Positions 1 through 8,594 of a DNA stretch of 19,025 nucleotides are shown here, one piece after another (position 1 is the stretch's first letter; each line of letters opens with the position of its first letter). The position numbers were made by a program, and so were the translations under genes. The notes below the pieces were generated by a model, which saw only the letters and a program-made list of their open reading frames with translations, was not told the origin of the DNA and did no database searches. This stretch comes from JAZDLC01 sp043802345. Lineage in GTDB: Bacteria; Planctomycetota; B15-G4; JADJEK01. Where the stretch lies: contig JAZDLC010000408.1 of NCBI GenBank assembly GCA_043802345.1, positions 1 through 19,025 of the forward strand, read 5' to 3'.

Positions 1-169
1 CCGCGGTTCCGCCGGGGACAGCAAACCCGCACCAGGCGAGAAGCGGGAGGAGACGGAGGAAGGACCACACGATCTGCTCGAGGTAAGGCATGCCCTCCAT
101 GGTACCGGCGATCACCACCTGATGGACAGTCCGCGGCGACGGCTCTTCCAGACCGGATCCCCTCCGCAT
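1..169 (-). CDS. Possible partial CDS running off the left edge
   Basis: On the minus strand a frame stays open from about 169 to the window edge. Possible starts are ATG at 169, GTG at 118/115 and ATG at 100 or 91. The translated stretch contains a hydrophobic run (WSFLRLLPLLAWCGFAV) that could be a signal peptide or first membrane helix, and third positions are mostly G or C. I do not recognise the product, and too little is present to classify it. If real it is divergent from the glutaminase-like gene, so 170-316 would be a shared regulatory region. A chance open frame is quite possible in DNA this GC-rich. Confidence 0.28.
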   Translation of the reverse strand, partial: MRRGSGLEEPSPRTVHQVVIAGTMEGMPYLEQIVWSFLRLLPLLAWCGFAVPGGTA

Positions 170-316
170 CGAGCGCCCCGCCGGCGCAACCCCTCCATTC
201 GCGTCATGCCGCAGGTTTCGTGCGGCCGTACTGAACCGTCCGCGTTAGGATCCCGGCGACATCGACTCGAGGCCGGCACTGCTCACCAGACCCGCGCACT
301 TGGGAGGGAACGCATC

Positions 317-2995
317 GTGACTGAAAAGCTACGGACCATCCGCTTCGTTCATGGCCACCTCGCATGCCTTGCGCTCTTCCTCGGCAGTGCGTCGCTCACG
401 GACTGTCAGGGCGCCGGTTGGGCCGACGGCAAGCAGGGGAACCCGCCCGGTGGTGCCGTCCGCACGCCACCGGAAAGGCGCATGGCGGAGGGGAATGATC
501 TCATCCCTCCAGCGACTCCACTGGTGGTATGCGATCCATACTTCAGTATCTGGTCCCCTACCGATGCCCTTTACGAGAGCGACACCGTCCACTGGACGGG
601 TCGGCCCCACCGGTTGGCGAGCCTCGCGCGCATCGATGGCAAGGCCTACCGTCTGATGGGCGCCGATCCCGAGCGTTTGCCGGCCCTTGAACAGAAAGGG
701 CTGCAGGTCCTCCCAACCCGCACCATCTATGAATTCGCAGGAGCCGGCATCGCTCTCACCCTCTCCTTCATGAACGCCGCGCTGCCCGAAGACCTCGACC
801 TCCTCTCTCGCCCCGTGACCTACCTCACCTGGGACGTCCGGGCGACAGATGGCAAGGAGCACGATCTCTCCCTCTTCTTCGGCGCCTCCAGCGAGCTCAC
901 CGTCAACACCGTTCAACAGGAGGTGGTCTGGGAGCGGACGAAGCTGGGCGAACTCAGCGTGATGCGGATCGGATCCAAGGATCAGCCGATCCTCGTCGCG
1001 AGGGGAGACGATGTCCGCATCGACTGGGGCCACCTCTATATCGCCGCGCCGAGTGAGGCCGTGGACTCGGCCTTTTTCGCCGACCAGCGTCAGATGCTCC
1101 AAGGCTTCGTCGAGAATGGTCTGGAGGAGTACGCCATCCCGGCGCCGGAAAGCCCGGCCCGCGCCGCACAGGTCTCGGCCGGCCTGGTCATGAAGCTCGG
1201 CCGGGTGGGAGCGGCGCCCCGATCGAGATGGCTTCTCCTTGCCTACGACGATCTCTACTCCATCCAGTACATGGAGAGGAATCTTCGTCCCTACTGGCGC
1301 CGAAACGGCTGGGGAGCGAACGACCTGATCGCCGCCGCGGCCAAGGAGAGAGAATCGCTGCGGCAGCGCTGCGAGGCCTTCGACGGGGAGTTGATGGCGG
1401 ATCTCGAGCGGCTCGGCGGAGAGAAGTACGCCAAGCTCTCTGCGCTGGCGTATCGCCAGTGCTTTGCCGCAAGCAAGTTCGTAGCGGATGAGAATGGCCA
1501 GCCCCTCTCCTTCTGCAAGGAGTGCTTTTCCAACGGTTGCATCGGCACCTCCGACGTCTTCTATCCGATGGCACCGCAATTCCTCCTCTTCGGACCTTCG
1601 GTCGCCAAGTCGTTCCTTGTTCCGTTCATGAACTACGCGAACTCTCCTCGCTGGAAGTTCCCCTTCGCGCCTCACGACCTCGGCACCTATCCCCACGCCA
1701 ACGGTCAGTGCTACGGCGGCGGCGAGCAGTCGGAGGAGAACCAGATGCCGGTGGAGGAGAGCGGGAATCTGCTCATCCTCATGGCCGCGATCGCCAGGAT
1801 GGAAGGGCACGCGGACTTCGCCGGTCTCTACTGGCCGCTGCTGGGAAGGTGGGCCGAGTACCTGAAGGAGAAGGGGTTCGATCCTGAGAACCAGCTCTGC
1901 ACCGACGACTTTGCCGGCCATCTCGCTCACAATGTCAATCTCTCGGCCAAGGCGATCTGCGGCCTCGCTTCCTTCGCGATGCTCTGTGAGATGCGTGGTG
2001 AGAAGGAGCGGGCCGAGGAGTATCGCACGACGGCAAAGCGCTTCGTCGCCCGCTGGCTGAAGGAAGCGGACGACGGCGATCACTACCGGCTCGCCTTCGA
2101 CCTCCCCGGCTCATGGAGCCAGAAGTACAACCTGGTCTGGGACCGGATTCTCGGCTTCCACCTCTGGCCCGCCTTCGCTCTTCAAAGGGAGATGGAGCAG
2201 TACAAGAAGATCCAGGGGCGCTACGGCCTGCCGCTGGACAACCGCTCGCTCTACACCAAGCTCGACTGGACTCTCTGGACGGCAACCCTCACCGGGGATT
2301 CCGCCGATTTCCAGGCTCTTCTGGACCCGGTCTTCCGCTTCCTGAACGAAACCCCCGAGCGCGTTCCGATGACCGATTGGTACTGGACGCACGATGGCCA
2401 CATGGTGGGCTTTCGCGCCCGCCCGGTGGTCGGCGGTGTCTTCCTCCGCGCCCTCTATGATGAAGCTCTCTGGCGGAAGTACGCGGAGCGTGACGCGACC
2501 CGTGCGAAAAACTGGGCCCCGCTGCCGAAGCCGCCCAAACGAATCACGCTCACACCGACCGCCGGAAAAGAGGAGGTCCGGTGGCGCTACACCACCCTGG
2601 AACCGCCGGAGAGCTGGACCGAAGCCGACTTCGATGACGCCGCCTGGAAGACCGGCGCGGCGGGCTTCGGAACTCCTGGGACGCCGGGGTCGATCGTGGG
2701 CACCGTCTGGGACACGTCGGATATCTGGCTGCGGCGCGAATTCGACATGCCGGACCATGGCTTCGAAAACGTGCAGCTTCGCATCCACCACGACGAGGAC
2801 GCCGAGGTCTACCTGAACGGCGTCCAGATCCTCGCCGTTCGCGGGTACACGACGAGTTATGAAACGATGCCGGTCTCACCGGCCGTCCTGAAGGAGGTGC
2901 AGCCCGGGCGGAACGTCCTGAGTGTCCACTGCCGGCAGACGATTGGAGGGCAGTATATCGATGTCGGGCTCTGCGAAGTGATCCCGGTGAAGTAA
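317..2995 (+). CDS. Secreted glutaminase-like protein (GtaA / DUF4964-DUF5127-DUF4965-DUF1793) with C-terminal beta-sandwich
   Basis: Member of the GtaA-type glutaminase family (DUF4965/DUF1793 architecture), whose fungal members hydrolyse glutamine to glutamate and ammonia outside the cell. Most bacterial homologues are untested. I chose the GTG at 317, preceded by GGGAGGGA at 302-309, which gives about 892 residues and places a hydrophobic export signal (HLACLALFLGSAS) at residues 14-26. The frame is open back to 122, but the extra residues look non-coding. Family landmarks, in order: VCDPYFSIWSP near 71 and HWTG near 92 (DUF4964), GTYPHANG and PVEESGNLLIL in the DUF4965 region, KYNLVWDRILG, and FRARPVVGGVFLRAL near the end of the DUF1793 part. 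The last ~125 residues (VRWRYT to the stop) form a galactose-binding/jelly-roll-like domain (DDAAWKTG, LRIHHDEDAEVYLNG), typical of carbohydrate-associated secreted enzymes. A cysteine follows the signal (LTDC), but Asp at -1 makes a lipoprotein unlikely. The gene is intact and stands alone. The substrate is inferred and could be another amide or a glycan-linked compound. Confidence 0.85.
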   Translation: MTEKLRTIRFVHGHLACLALFLGSASLTDCQGAGWADGKQGNPPGGAVRTPPERRMAEGNDLIPPATPLVVCDPYFSIWSPTDALYESDTVHWTGRPHRLASLARIDGKAYRLMGADPERLPALEQKGLQVLPTRTIYEFAGAGIALTLSFMNAALPEDLDLLSRPVTYLTWDVRATDGKEHDLSLFFGASSELTVNTVQQEVVWERTKLGELSVMRIGSKDQPILVARGDDVRIDWGHLYIAAPSEAVDSAFFADQRQMLQGFVENGLEEYAIPAPESPARAAQVSAGLVMKLGRVGAAPRSRWLLLAYDDLYSIQYMERNLRPYWRRNGWGANDLIAAAAKERESLRQRCEAFDGELMADLERLGGEKYAKLSALAYRQCFAASKFVADENGQPLSFCKECFSNGCIGTSDVFYPMAPQFLLFGPSVAKSFLVPFMNYANSPRWKFPFAPHDLGTYPHANGQCYGGGEQSEENQMPVEESGNLLILMAAIARMEGHADFAGLYWPLLGRWAEYLKEKGFDPENQLCTDDFAGHLAHNVNLSAKAICGLASFAMLCEMRGEKERAEEYRTTAKRFVARWLKEADDGDHYRLAFDLPGSWSQKYNLVWDRILGFHLWPAFALQREMEQYKKIQGRYGLPLDNRSLYTKLDWTLWTATLTGDSADFQALLDPVFRFLNETPERVPMTDWYWTHDGHMVGFRARPVVGGVFLRALYDEALWRKYAERDATRAKNWAPLPKPPKRITLTPTAGKEEVRWRYTTLEPPESWTEADFDDAAWKTGAAGFGTPGTPGSIVGTVWDTSDIWLRREFDMPDHGFENVQLRIHHDEDAEVYLNGVQILAVRGYTTSYETMPVSPAVLKEVQPGRNVLSVHCRQTIGGQYIDVGLCEVIPVK

Positions 2996-3025
2996 GGCCC
3001 CGCGCAGTAATAACTCCCGGTCTTG

Positions 3026-3044
3026 GCCGGCCCTCGCCGCCGGC
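3026..3044. terminator. GC hairpin between convergent genes
   Basis: Two GCCGGC arms (3026-3031 and 3039-3044) enclose a 7-base loop in the 72-base gap between the glutaminase-like stop and the stop of the converging sensor gene. There is no T-run on either side, so this would be at best a weak bidirectional terminator. Confidence 0.3.
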
Positions 3045-3067
3045 TCGATTCGCGATGGCCGCCTACG

Positions 3068-4213
3068 TCATGGTCCGGCGTCCGGTTTCTCGAGGACCTG
3101 TTTGAGCTTCCGCCTCAGCCCGCGCAGATCGAACGGTTTCTTGAGGAAACCGGCCAGGCCCCTTCCGGCGAATTCCCTCGCCGTGCTGTGCTCGGTGTAG
3201 CCGCTGCACAGGATGACCGGGATGTCCGGGTGAAGGCGACACATCTCCTGGAAGGCCTCGCGACCGTCCAGACCCGGCATGGTCAGGTCGAGCAGCACGC
3301 AGACGATCTCGTCGGCGTGTTGCCGGAGGACCTCCACCGCTTCCTGGCCGCCGGCTGCCGTGATCACGCCGAAGCCGATGTGCTCGAGCATCCGCTGACC
3401 CGCGGCGCGGACCTCTTCCACGTCGTCGACGAACAGGACGGTCCCGCTGCCGCGCCAGACCTCCGGTTCGGTCTCGCCTCCGGCCTGGACCACGCCCAGG
3501 CTCCGCTGCCTCTTACCGGCGGGGAAGAGGACCTTGAACGTCGTGCCCTTGCCGACCTCGCTCTGGATCTCGATCACGCCCCTGTGGCCCCGAACGATCC
3601 CCTGGGCGGCGGCCAGGCCGAGGCCGCGCCCCGTGAATTTCGTCGTGAAGAAGGGATCGAAGATCTTCTCCATCGTCGCGGCGGTCATGCCGCTGCCCGT
3701 GTCGGACACCTCGAAGTAGACGTAGGAACCCTCGGGCGGCGGCTGGTCGTTCTTCGCCCGGATGAGCTTGCCGGCTGCGTCGAGATAGGCGCGGTCGCAC
3801 TTCATCAGGCCGGTCGACAAGGTGATGACACCGGTCCGCTCTCCGATCGCTTCCGCGGCGTTGAGGATCAGGTTCAGAATGATCTGGCGGAGCTGTGTTA
3901 TGTCCCCCTTGATGGTGGGCAGGTCGCCGGCGAACTGGGTCCGGAACTCGATCTTCTTGGAAATCGAGACGGCCAGCAGGTGGGACATCCCGCGGAGCAG
4001 CGTGGCGAGGTCGATGGCCTCGGTGACGAACAGGCCCTTCCCCGAGTAGGCGAGCATCTGATCGGCGATTTCGGCGGCTCGTTTGGACGCGACTTGGATC
4101 TCGAGGATGGAGTTCCGCATGGCCGATCGGAGCGGGAGCTGGTCCAGCGCCAGAGCGGCGTGGCCGAGGATGGTCGTCAGGATGTTGTTGAAGTCATGCG
4201 CGATGCCGCCTTG
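3068..4213 (-). pseudogene. C-terminal segment of sensor gene: HisKA - HATPase_c - receiver
   Basis: Carboxy-terminal part of a hybrid histidine kinase. Reading from about 4213, the frame starts with the H-box (QGGIAHDFNNILTTILGHAA), so the first Met codon at 4120 is internal and not a start. The dimerisation helices follow. The ATPase has an N-box (ILNLILNAAEAIG), G1 (VSDTGSGM), F-box (IFDPFFTTK) and G2 (GRGLGLAAAQGIV). A receiver domain has the acidic pair (VLFVDD), acceptor Asp in LLDLTMPGLDG and the conserved Lys in FLKKPF. All catalytic residues are present. On its own the segment has no start codon or ribosome site ahead of the H-box. It is the 3' end of the gene that begins near 7067, separated from the preceding PAS segment by a frame change near 4213. 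The frame is blocked upstream by a TGA at 4226-4228. Confidence 0.8.
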
Positions 4214-4479
4214 TCCCCCAGCACATCACTCAGGTGCATCCCATGAAGCTGTTTCCGGGGGATGCCGAACCACTGCTCGTACCCGCTGTTGTTGAAGCGA
4301 TAGCGTTGATCCCTGTCGACATACGCGATGAGCAGAGGCAGCGCATCAGTGACGACGCGCAGGTGCTCTTCGCTCTCCTGGCACGCCAGCTCCGCCTTCT
4401 TGCGCACGGTGACATCCTCGAAGGTGATCACCACTCCGTCGATGACGTTCGCCACGGTGCGGTAGGGACGTACCCTCAT
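4177..4479 (-). pseudogene. Middle segment of sensor gene: end of one PAS and truncated second PAS
   Basis: This is not an independent gene. Its first residues (MRVRPYRTVANVIDGVVITF) are the usual end of the PAS domain in CheB-CheR-PAS fusion proteins, where they follow a KDGR-type stretch. Here that stretch is read in the upstream frame up to 4502 and in this frame afterwards. A linker helix (VRKKAELACQESEEHL) and the first half of another PAS domain (ALPLLIAYVDRDQRYRFNN, then FGIPRKQLHGMHLSDVLGDKA) follow. After GDKA the coding frame jumps to the H-box frame and this frame ends at TGA 4177-4179. The second half of the PAS domain and the usual signalling linker, roughly 80-100 residues by comparison with related kinases, are missing. 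Confidence 0.72.
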
Positions 4480-7067
4480 GACGAAGCTGCGCCCATCCTT
4501 TTCTCGACCTCGGCTTCCCGCATGACCAGGTCGTCGAGGACCAGCCGGCTGTACCTGGCGAGATCCGTGTCGATGAGCCCGGACGCGAAATGCCCGACGG
4601 GGCGGCCGACATCGGTGGAAGCCAGTGGGATGATCCTGGTGGCAGTGGGAGTGAAGCGGCTGACCCGCAGCTCAATGTCCAGGAAGAGCGTGGCAATCTC
4701 CGTGGAGTCCAGCAGGTTGCGCATGTCGTCATTGGCCCTGGTCAGCTCGTCGATGCGGGCCTGCAGCTCGGCGTTGACCGTGCTCGACTCCTCGTTGGTC
4801 GACTGCAGTTCCTCGTTGGCTGACTTGAGCTCTTCGTTCGAGGTCTCCAGTTCCTCGATGGTGGTCTGCAGGGTCTCCCGGGTGTGCTGGAGTTCCTGCT
4901 CGAGCTTCTCGACCGTCTTCTCCTTCCGCTGCCGCGCGCCGGGCTTGATCTCGGGCCCCTGCTTCTTCTCCTGAACCGTGGTTTCCTCGAACACCACCAT
5001 CATCAGGTCGCGGGTGGCGGCCTGTTCCAGCACCGGCCTGACCCTCAGGTTCAGGAAAAAGTGTCCCCAATTGGAGTACACGCGGAGGCCCCTGCACTCC
5101 ACCTCCTGCTTGTGGACCGCGACCCGGCGGATGGCGGCGGTCAGTTCCTTCCTCAATCCCGGCCGGGCCATCTCCAGGATGTTCACGCTGGCCTTTCCCT
5201 CGGCCGGTTCGAGGTACTTGCCCGTCCGGCCATGGATGTAGATCACGTCGCAGGCGCCATTGATGATGGCGCAGGGCGAGGTGTTGCTCTGCTGGAGGAT
5301 CGTCTCGACGAGCTGCAGCGCACCGACCTCCTCCACTCTCTGGACGGGGTGGGGGTCCGCTGGATCGCGCGCCTCGTGGATTCTCGCCCGTGCCGGCAGA
5401 TCCGGCATTGCCTGATGGGCAGCCGGCACGGGCTGGCAGCGGTAGATCTTCCACTTCTTGTGCAAGGCGGAGAAGAGATCCGTGGCCGTGCCGATGGCCT
5501 CGGACGATCCGAGGAAGAGGATCCCGCCCGGCCGCAGGCTGTAGTGGAAGACCGACCGCAGCCTCTGCTGCAGTTCCGGTCCCAGGTAGATCAGCAGGTT
5601 GCGGCAGCAGAGCAGGTCCAGTTTGGTGAACGGAGGATCCTTGATGATGCTCTGCGGCGCGAACACGAGCATCTCGCGGATCATCTCCTTGACCCGGTAC
5701 TGCCCGTCATCCTCGCGGGTGAAGTAGCGCTGGATGCGTTCGTGCCCCACGTCGGCCCGGATGCTCTCGGGGTAGCGGCCCGAGCGGGCCGCGCTGACCG
5801 CGTCCTCGTCGATGTCGGTGCCGAAGATCTGCACGTGGCAGCGGTGGTCGATCTTCTCCATGCATTCGTGCAGCGAGATGGCCACCGAGTAGGCCTCCTC
5901 GCCGCTCGCACAGCCGGGAACCCAGACACGGAACGAAGAGTCGGCTGAATTTCCCTCCAGGAGCTCCGGCAGGATCTCCTGCTGCAGAATCGTGAAGGCT
6001 TCTGGATCCCGAAAGAAGCTGGTGACACTGATGAGCAGCTCCTTGAACAGGATGTCCGTCTCGCGATCGCTTTTCTGCAGGTAGCGCACGTAGTCCTCGA
6101 TCTCCTCGATCTGGTGGACGTTCATCCGCCGCTCGATGCGGCGGCAGATGGTGTTCCTCTTGTACAGGGAGAAGTCGTGCGATGTCCGGGCGCGCAGGAG
6201 GACGTAGATCTTCTGCAGTGCCTGGGGAGGCAGCGAGCCATCGGCCGACACGAGCATGGGCGCGGGTTGCTGTTCTCTGTGCCTCGTGTAGAGGAGCAAC
6301 TGCTCGGGCATCTGCTCGGGCGGCAGCTCGTAGTCCACCAGCCCCGTGCCGAGGGCGCTGCGGGGCATCCCTCCGTACTTGGCCGACGCCTCGTTCTGGA
6401 CCATGACCATGCCCAGTGCGCTCTTGATCGCCTTGACGCCCAGCGTGCCGTCGGTGCCGGTTCCGGACAGGATGATGCAGACCGCGTTGCGCGCCTGGTC
6501 CTGGGCCAGAGAACGCAGGAAGGAGTCGATCGGGAGGTTGCTGCCGCGAGGCTCGACCAGGTCCAGCAGATGCAAGGTGCCATGCAGGATCGACAGGGAC
6601 TTGTTCGGCGGAATCACGTAGACGCTGTCCCGCTGGATCCGCATCCCGTCTTCGATCTTGCGGACGGACATCTTCGTGTGCCGCTGCAGCAGTTCGGGCA
6701 GGATGCTGACGTGCTTCGGGTCGAGATGGACCACCACCACGAAGCCGGTCCCGGTGTCGGCGGGCATCGCCTTGAAGAAGGTCTCCAGCGCCTCCAGCCC
6801 GCCCGCGGACGCGCCGATGCCGACGATGGGGAAACCGGGTGGAATCTCGATCGTGGAGTTCGCCTTCCTGGGGGCGGCCACCTTCTTGCGCCGCGCACCC
6901 GAAGTCCCCTCCCCGCCCGCGGTCTTGCGGGCCGCCTCGCCGGGATCCTGCCGGGAGACCGGCTTCCTGGGGGCGGCCTTCTTCTTGTCTCGCGGCGTCA
7001 CTTTCTTGGGCAAAAGCGATCCCCTCTGCGGCGGTCTTTGGCTCAAGATCTTGTAGGAGGATATCAA
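4476..7067 (-). CDS. CheB-CheR-PAS fusion, N-terminal part of a broken multidomain chemosensory kinase
   Basis: N-terminal and central part of a CheB/CheR two-component fusion. CheB removes, and CheR adds, methyl groups on receptor glutamates; in these soluble fusions they act with attached PAS and kinase domains. A basic Lys/Arg/Ala-rich leader (to about residue 73) precedes the CheB domain, which has catalytic Ser in GIGASAGG (~83-90), His in VVHLDPKH (~114-119) and Asp in SGTGTDGTLG. CheR follows at about 285-545, with SVTSFFRDP, SAM-binding VPGCASGEEAYSVAI and CRNLLIYL. Then come a PAS-like domain, a heptad coiled coil (ETSNEELKSANEELQSTNEE) and a second PAS ending at REAEVEK. The last residues (RMGAASS) are out of frame, caused by a one-base loss in the A4 run at 4499-4502. 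The first possible start is TTG 7067. TTG 7013, 6 bases after AGAGGGG, has better spacing and would give MPKKVTPRD. Product is probably non-functional as a kinase unless the shift is a sequencing error. Confidence 0.85.
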   Translation of the reverse strand: MISSYKILSQRPPQRGSLLPKKVTPRDKKKAAPRKPVSRQDPGEAARKTAGGEGTSGARRKKVAAPRKANSTIEIPPGFPIVGIGASAGGLEALETFFKAMPADTGTGFVVVVHLDPKHVSILPELLQRHTKMSVRKIEDGMRIQRDSVYVIPPNKSLSILHGTLHLLDLVEPRGSNLPIDSFLRSLAQDQARNAVCIILSGTGTDGTLGVKAIKSALGMVMVQNEASAKYGGMPRSALGTGLVDYELPPEQMPEQLLLYTRHREQQPAPMLVSADGSLPPQALQKIYVLLRARTSHDFSLYKRNTICRRIERRMNVHQIEEIEDYVRYLQKSDRETDILFKELLISVTSFFRDPEAFTILQQEILPELLEGNSADSSFRVWVPGCASGEEAYSVAISLHECMEKIDHRCHVQIFGTDIDEDAVSAARSGRYPESIRADVGHERIQRYFTREDDGQYRVKEMIREMLVFAPQSIIKDPPFTKLDLLCCRNLLIYLGPELQQRLRSVFHYSLRPGGILFLGSSEAIGTATDLFSALHKKWKIYRCQPVPAAHQAMPDLPARARIHEARDPADPHPVQRVEEVGALQLVETILQQSNTSPCAIINGACDVIYIHGRTGKYLEPAEGKASVNILEMARPGLRKELTAAIRRVAVHKQEVECRGLRVYSNWGHFFLNLRVRPVLEQAATRDLMMVVFEETTVQEKKQGPEIKPGARQRKEKTVEKLEQELQHTRETLQTTIEELETSNEELKSANEELQSTNEESSTVNAELQARIDELTRANDDMRNLLDSTEIATLFLDIELRVSRFTPTATRIIPLASTDVGRPVGHFASGLIDTDLARYSRLVLDDLVMREAEVEKRMGAASS
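7021..7027 (-). promoter_or_regulatory. Ribosome binding site that may decide the sensor start
   Basis: On the minus strand AGAGGGG lies 6-7 bases before TTG at 7013. The longer alternative, TTG 7067, has AGGGGAG only about 2 bases away, which is too close. This favours 7013 as the true start of the CheB-CheR protein. Confidence 0.4.
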
Positions 7068-7085
7068 AGCTCCCCTGACAGTGGT

Positions 7086-7134
7086 GAAACGTCTCCTCCA
7101 AATCAGCGCGATGGAACGGCGAAACGTCTCGCCG
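7086..7134. promoter_or_regulatory. Operator-like palindrome and direct repeat in divergent intergenic region
   Basis: In the ~250-base gap between the minus-strand sensor gene and the plus-strand Sel1 gene, the sequence GAAACGTCTC occurs twice, at 7086-7095 and 7121-7130. The second copy sits inside an 18-base interrupted palindrome with CGGCGA at 7117-7122 and TCGCCG at 7129-7134. This fits a binding site for a dimeric regulator controlling one or both divergent genes. I see no convincing -10/-35 pair. Confidence 0.35.
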
Positions 7135-7314
7135 CGTCCGTTTCTCAGCAGCCATCCTCCCTGGCATGCAGGCCGGAACCTCCGGGAGCAGGGAGGCGGG
7201 GCGCGACACGCCTGGCGTCGGTTCCGGCGAAGCGGCGGTCAGAATCGGTCAACCTGAGACTGCCGAGCTGCCGATGTTCATGGAAAGCCATCCATGCTGT
7301 CGAGGGAGACCGGA

Positions 7315-8583
7315 ATGGACGTCAGCGATCTGCGTCAGAGGGCCGAGGCGGGCGAGGCGGAGGCCCAGTACCAGATGGGGAACATCTGCCAGCAGGGGCT
7401 GCACGGTGTTGGACAGGATCTGGACGAAGCGATCGGCTGGTACGAACGCGCGGCGGGACAGAATCACGTCGACTCGCAGGTGAATCTCGGCATCATCCAC
7501 GTCAGCGTCCTTCCGCAGCACGGCCGCGAGCGGGACGCGATCTCAGCGTGGGCGTGGTTCGAGAAGGCAGCCCGTCTGGGAGACTCGCAGGCGATGTTCT
7601 ACCTGGGACGGATCCTGGTGAACGGGGACGGGGTCGAGAGAAACGAACGGAAGGGAGCCTCCTGGTTGGGAGTGAGCGCGGCGGCGGGCTCAGCCGAGGC
7701 GATGAACCTCCTCGGTTCCCTGTGCATGGAGGGGATCGGCGTGCTGCGGGACGACGTGCAGGGCGCTGTCTGGTACAAAAACGCCGCGAAGCTCGGCTCC
7801 GCTGCGGCGCAGTACAACCTCGCCCTCTGCTTCCTTCAGGGCAAGGGGGTGCCGCGCGATCCGGCGAGTGGGGTGAGGTTCGTGCGGGAGTCCGCTCAGG
7901 CAGGGTATGGGGTCGCGCAACACAATCTGGGCGTCATCCTGAGCAACGGTCTTCACGGCTGCCAGGCAGACCCGGCGGAAGCGGTGCGTTGGTTCGAGGC
8001 CGCGGCGGCGAGCGGAATCGCGGAAGCGCAGTTCGAGGCGGGGCAGAGCTACCGCATGGGGCGTGGCTGCCAGCCGGATCCGCAGCGTTCAATGCAGTAC
8101 TACCGGGCGGCGGCCGACCGGGACCACGCGGCGGCCCAGTTCTCCCTCGGTCTCATGCTGGCAAACGGGCTCGGGCTCGACCGGCCGTATCCGGAGGTGG
8201 CCGAGCAGTGGTACCAGCGCGCCGCCATGAACCACCACGGCGGGGCGGCTCACAACCTCGGCATCATGTTCGCCAGCGGCCGCGGCGTTCAGCAGGACCA
8301 CAGGATGGCGATCGAGCTGTTCGAGTACGCGATCGGGCTCGGCGAGGACTCCGCCCTGTTCAGCCTCGGTCTCGCTCTCTTCCAACAGCCGGAACCGGAC
8401 CTTGTCCGCGCCGCGACCTGGGCGATGCTGTCGATCCAGCATGAGCCGGAGGGGCGCGGCGGCCTCCTGCTGGACAAGGTCTCACCGCTCCTGGATCCGC
8501 GGCAGATGGAAGAGGCGAGAACCGAAGCGATCTCCTGGAAGCGGGAGAACAAGACGCTGGCCTTCATGGTGCAGCGGCCGTAG
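7315..8583 (+). CDS. Sel1-like repeat protein
   Basis: A protein of about 422 residues made almost entirely of Sel1-like (SLR/TPR-type) helical repeats, a scaffold fold for protein-protein contacts. About ten repeats of 35-37 residues follow the pattern A-x-A-Q-x-x-L-G-x-x-x-x-x-G-x-G-V-x-x-D then A-x-x-W-Y-x-x-A-A. Clear examples start at AQYNLALCFLQGKGVPRD and AHNLGIMFASGRGVQQD. The start is ATG 7315, preceded by GAGGGAGA at 7302-7309; an in-frame ATG at 7294 has no such site. No signal peptide or membrane helix is visible, so it should be cytoplasmic. It is divergent from the chemosensory sensor, and a scaffold role in that signalling is possible but only inferred from position. The last repeats are degenerate (FSLGLALFQQPEPDLVRAA). 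No catalytic motif is seen. Confidence 0.82.
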   Translation: MDVSDLRQRAEAGEAEAQYQMGNICQQGLHGVGQDLDEAIGWYERAAGQNHVDSQVNLGIIHVSVLPQHGRERDAISAWAWFEKAARLGDSQAMFYLGRILVNGDGVERNERKGASWLGVSAAAGSAEAMNLLGSLCMEGIGVLRDDVQGAVWYKNAAKLGSAAAQYNLALCFLQGKGVPRDPASGVRFVRESAQAGYGVAQHNLGVILSNGLHGCQADPAEAVRWFEAAAASGIAEAQFEAGQSYRMGRGCQPDPQRSMQYYRAAADRDHAAAQFSLGLMLANGLGLDRPYPEVAEQWYQRAAMNHHGGAAHNLGIMFASGRGVQQDHRMAIELFEYAIGLGEDSALFSLGLALFQQPEPDLVRAATWAMLSIQHEPEGRGGLLLDKVSPLLDPRQMEEARTEAISWKRENKTLAFMVQRP

Positions 8584-8594
8584 CGAGCGGACGC

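Noticed and set aside
329..2083. Long open frame on the minus strand opposite the glutaminase-like gene
   Set aside because: It is a mirror of GC-rich coding DNA; the product is low-complexity and Arg/Glu/Gly-rich, with no motif, whereas the plus strand shows clear family landmarks.
3023..4246. Long plus-strand open frame opposite the kinase segment
   Set aside because: The minus strand encodes HisKA, ATPase and receiver motifs here; the plus frame is a shadow.
4495..4505. Programmed -1 ribosomal frameshift joining the two sensor segments
   Set aside because: The site GAAAAGG is not a canonical slippery heptamer, and a second, non-repairable junction lies downstream.
6114..8444. 776-codon plus-strand open frame spanning the sensor 5' end and the Sel1 gene
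   Set aside because: It crosses two well-supported genes in wrong frames and is rich in Arg/Gly/Ala; no domain visible.
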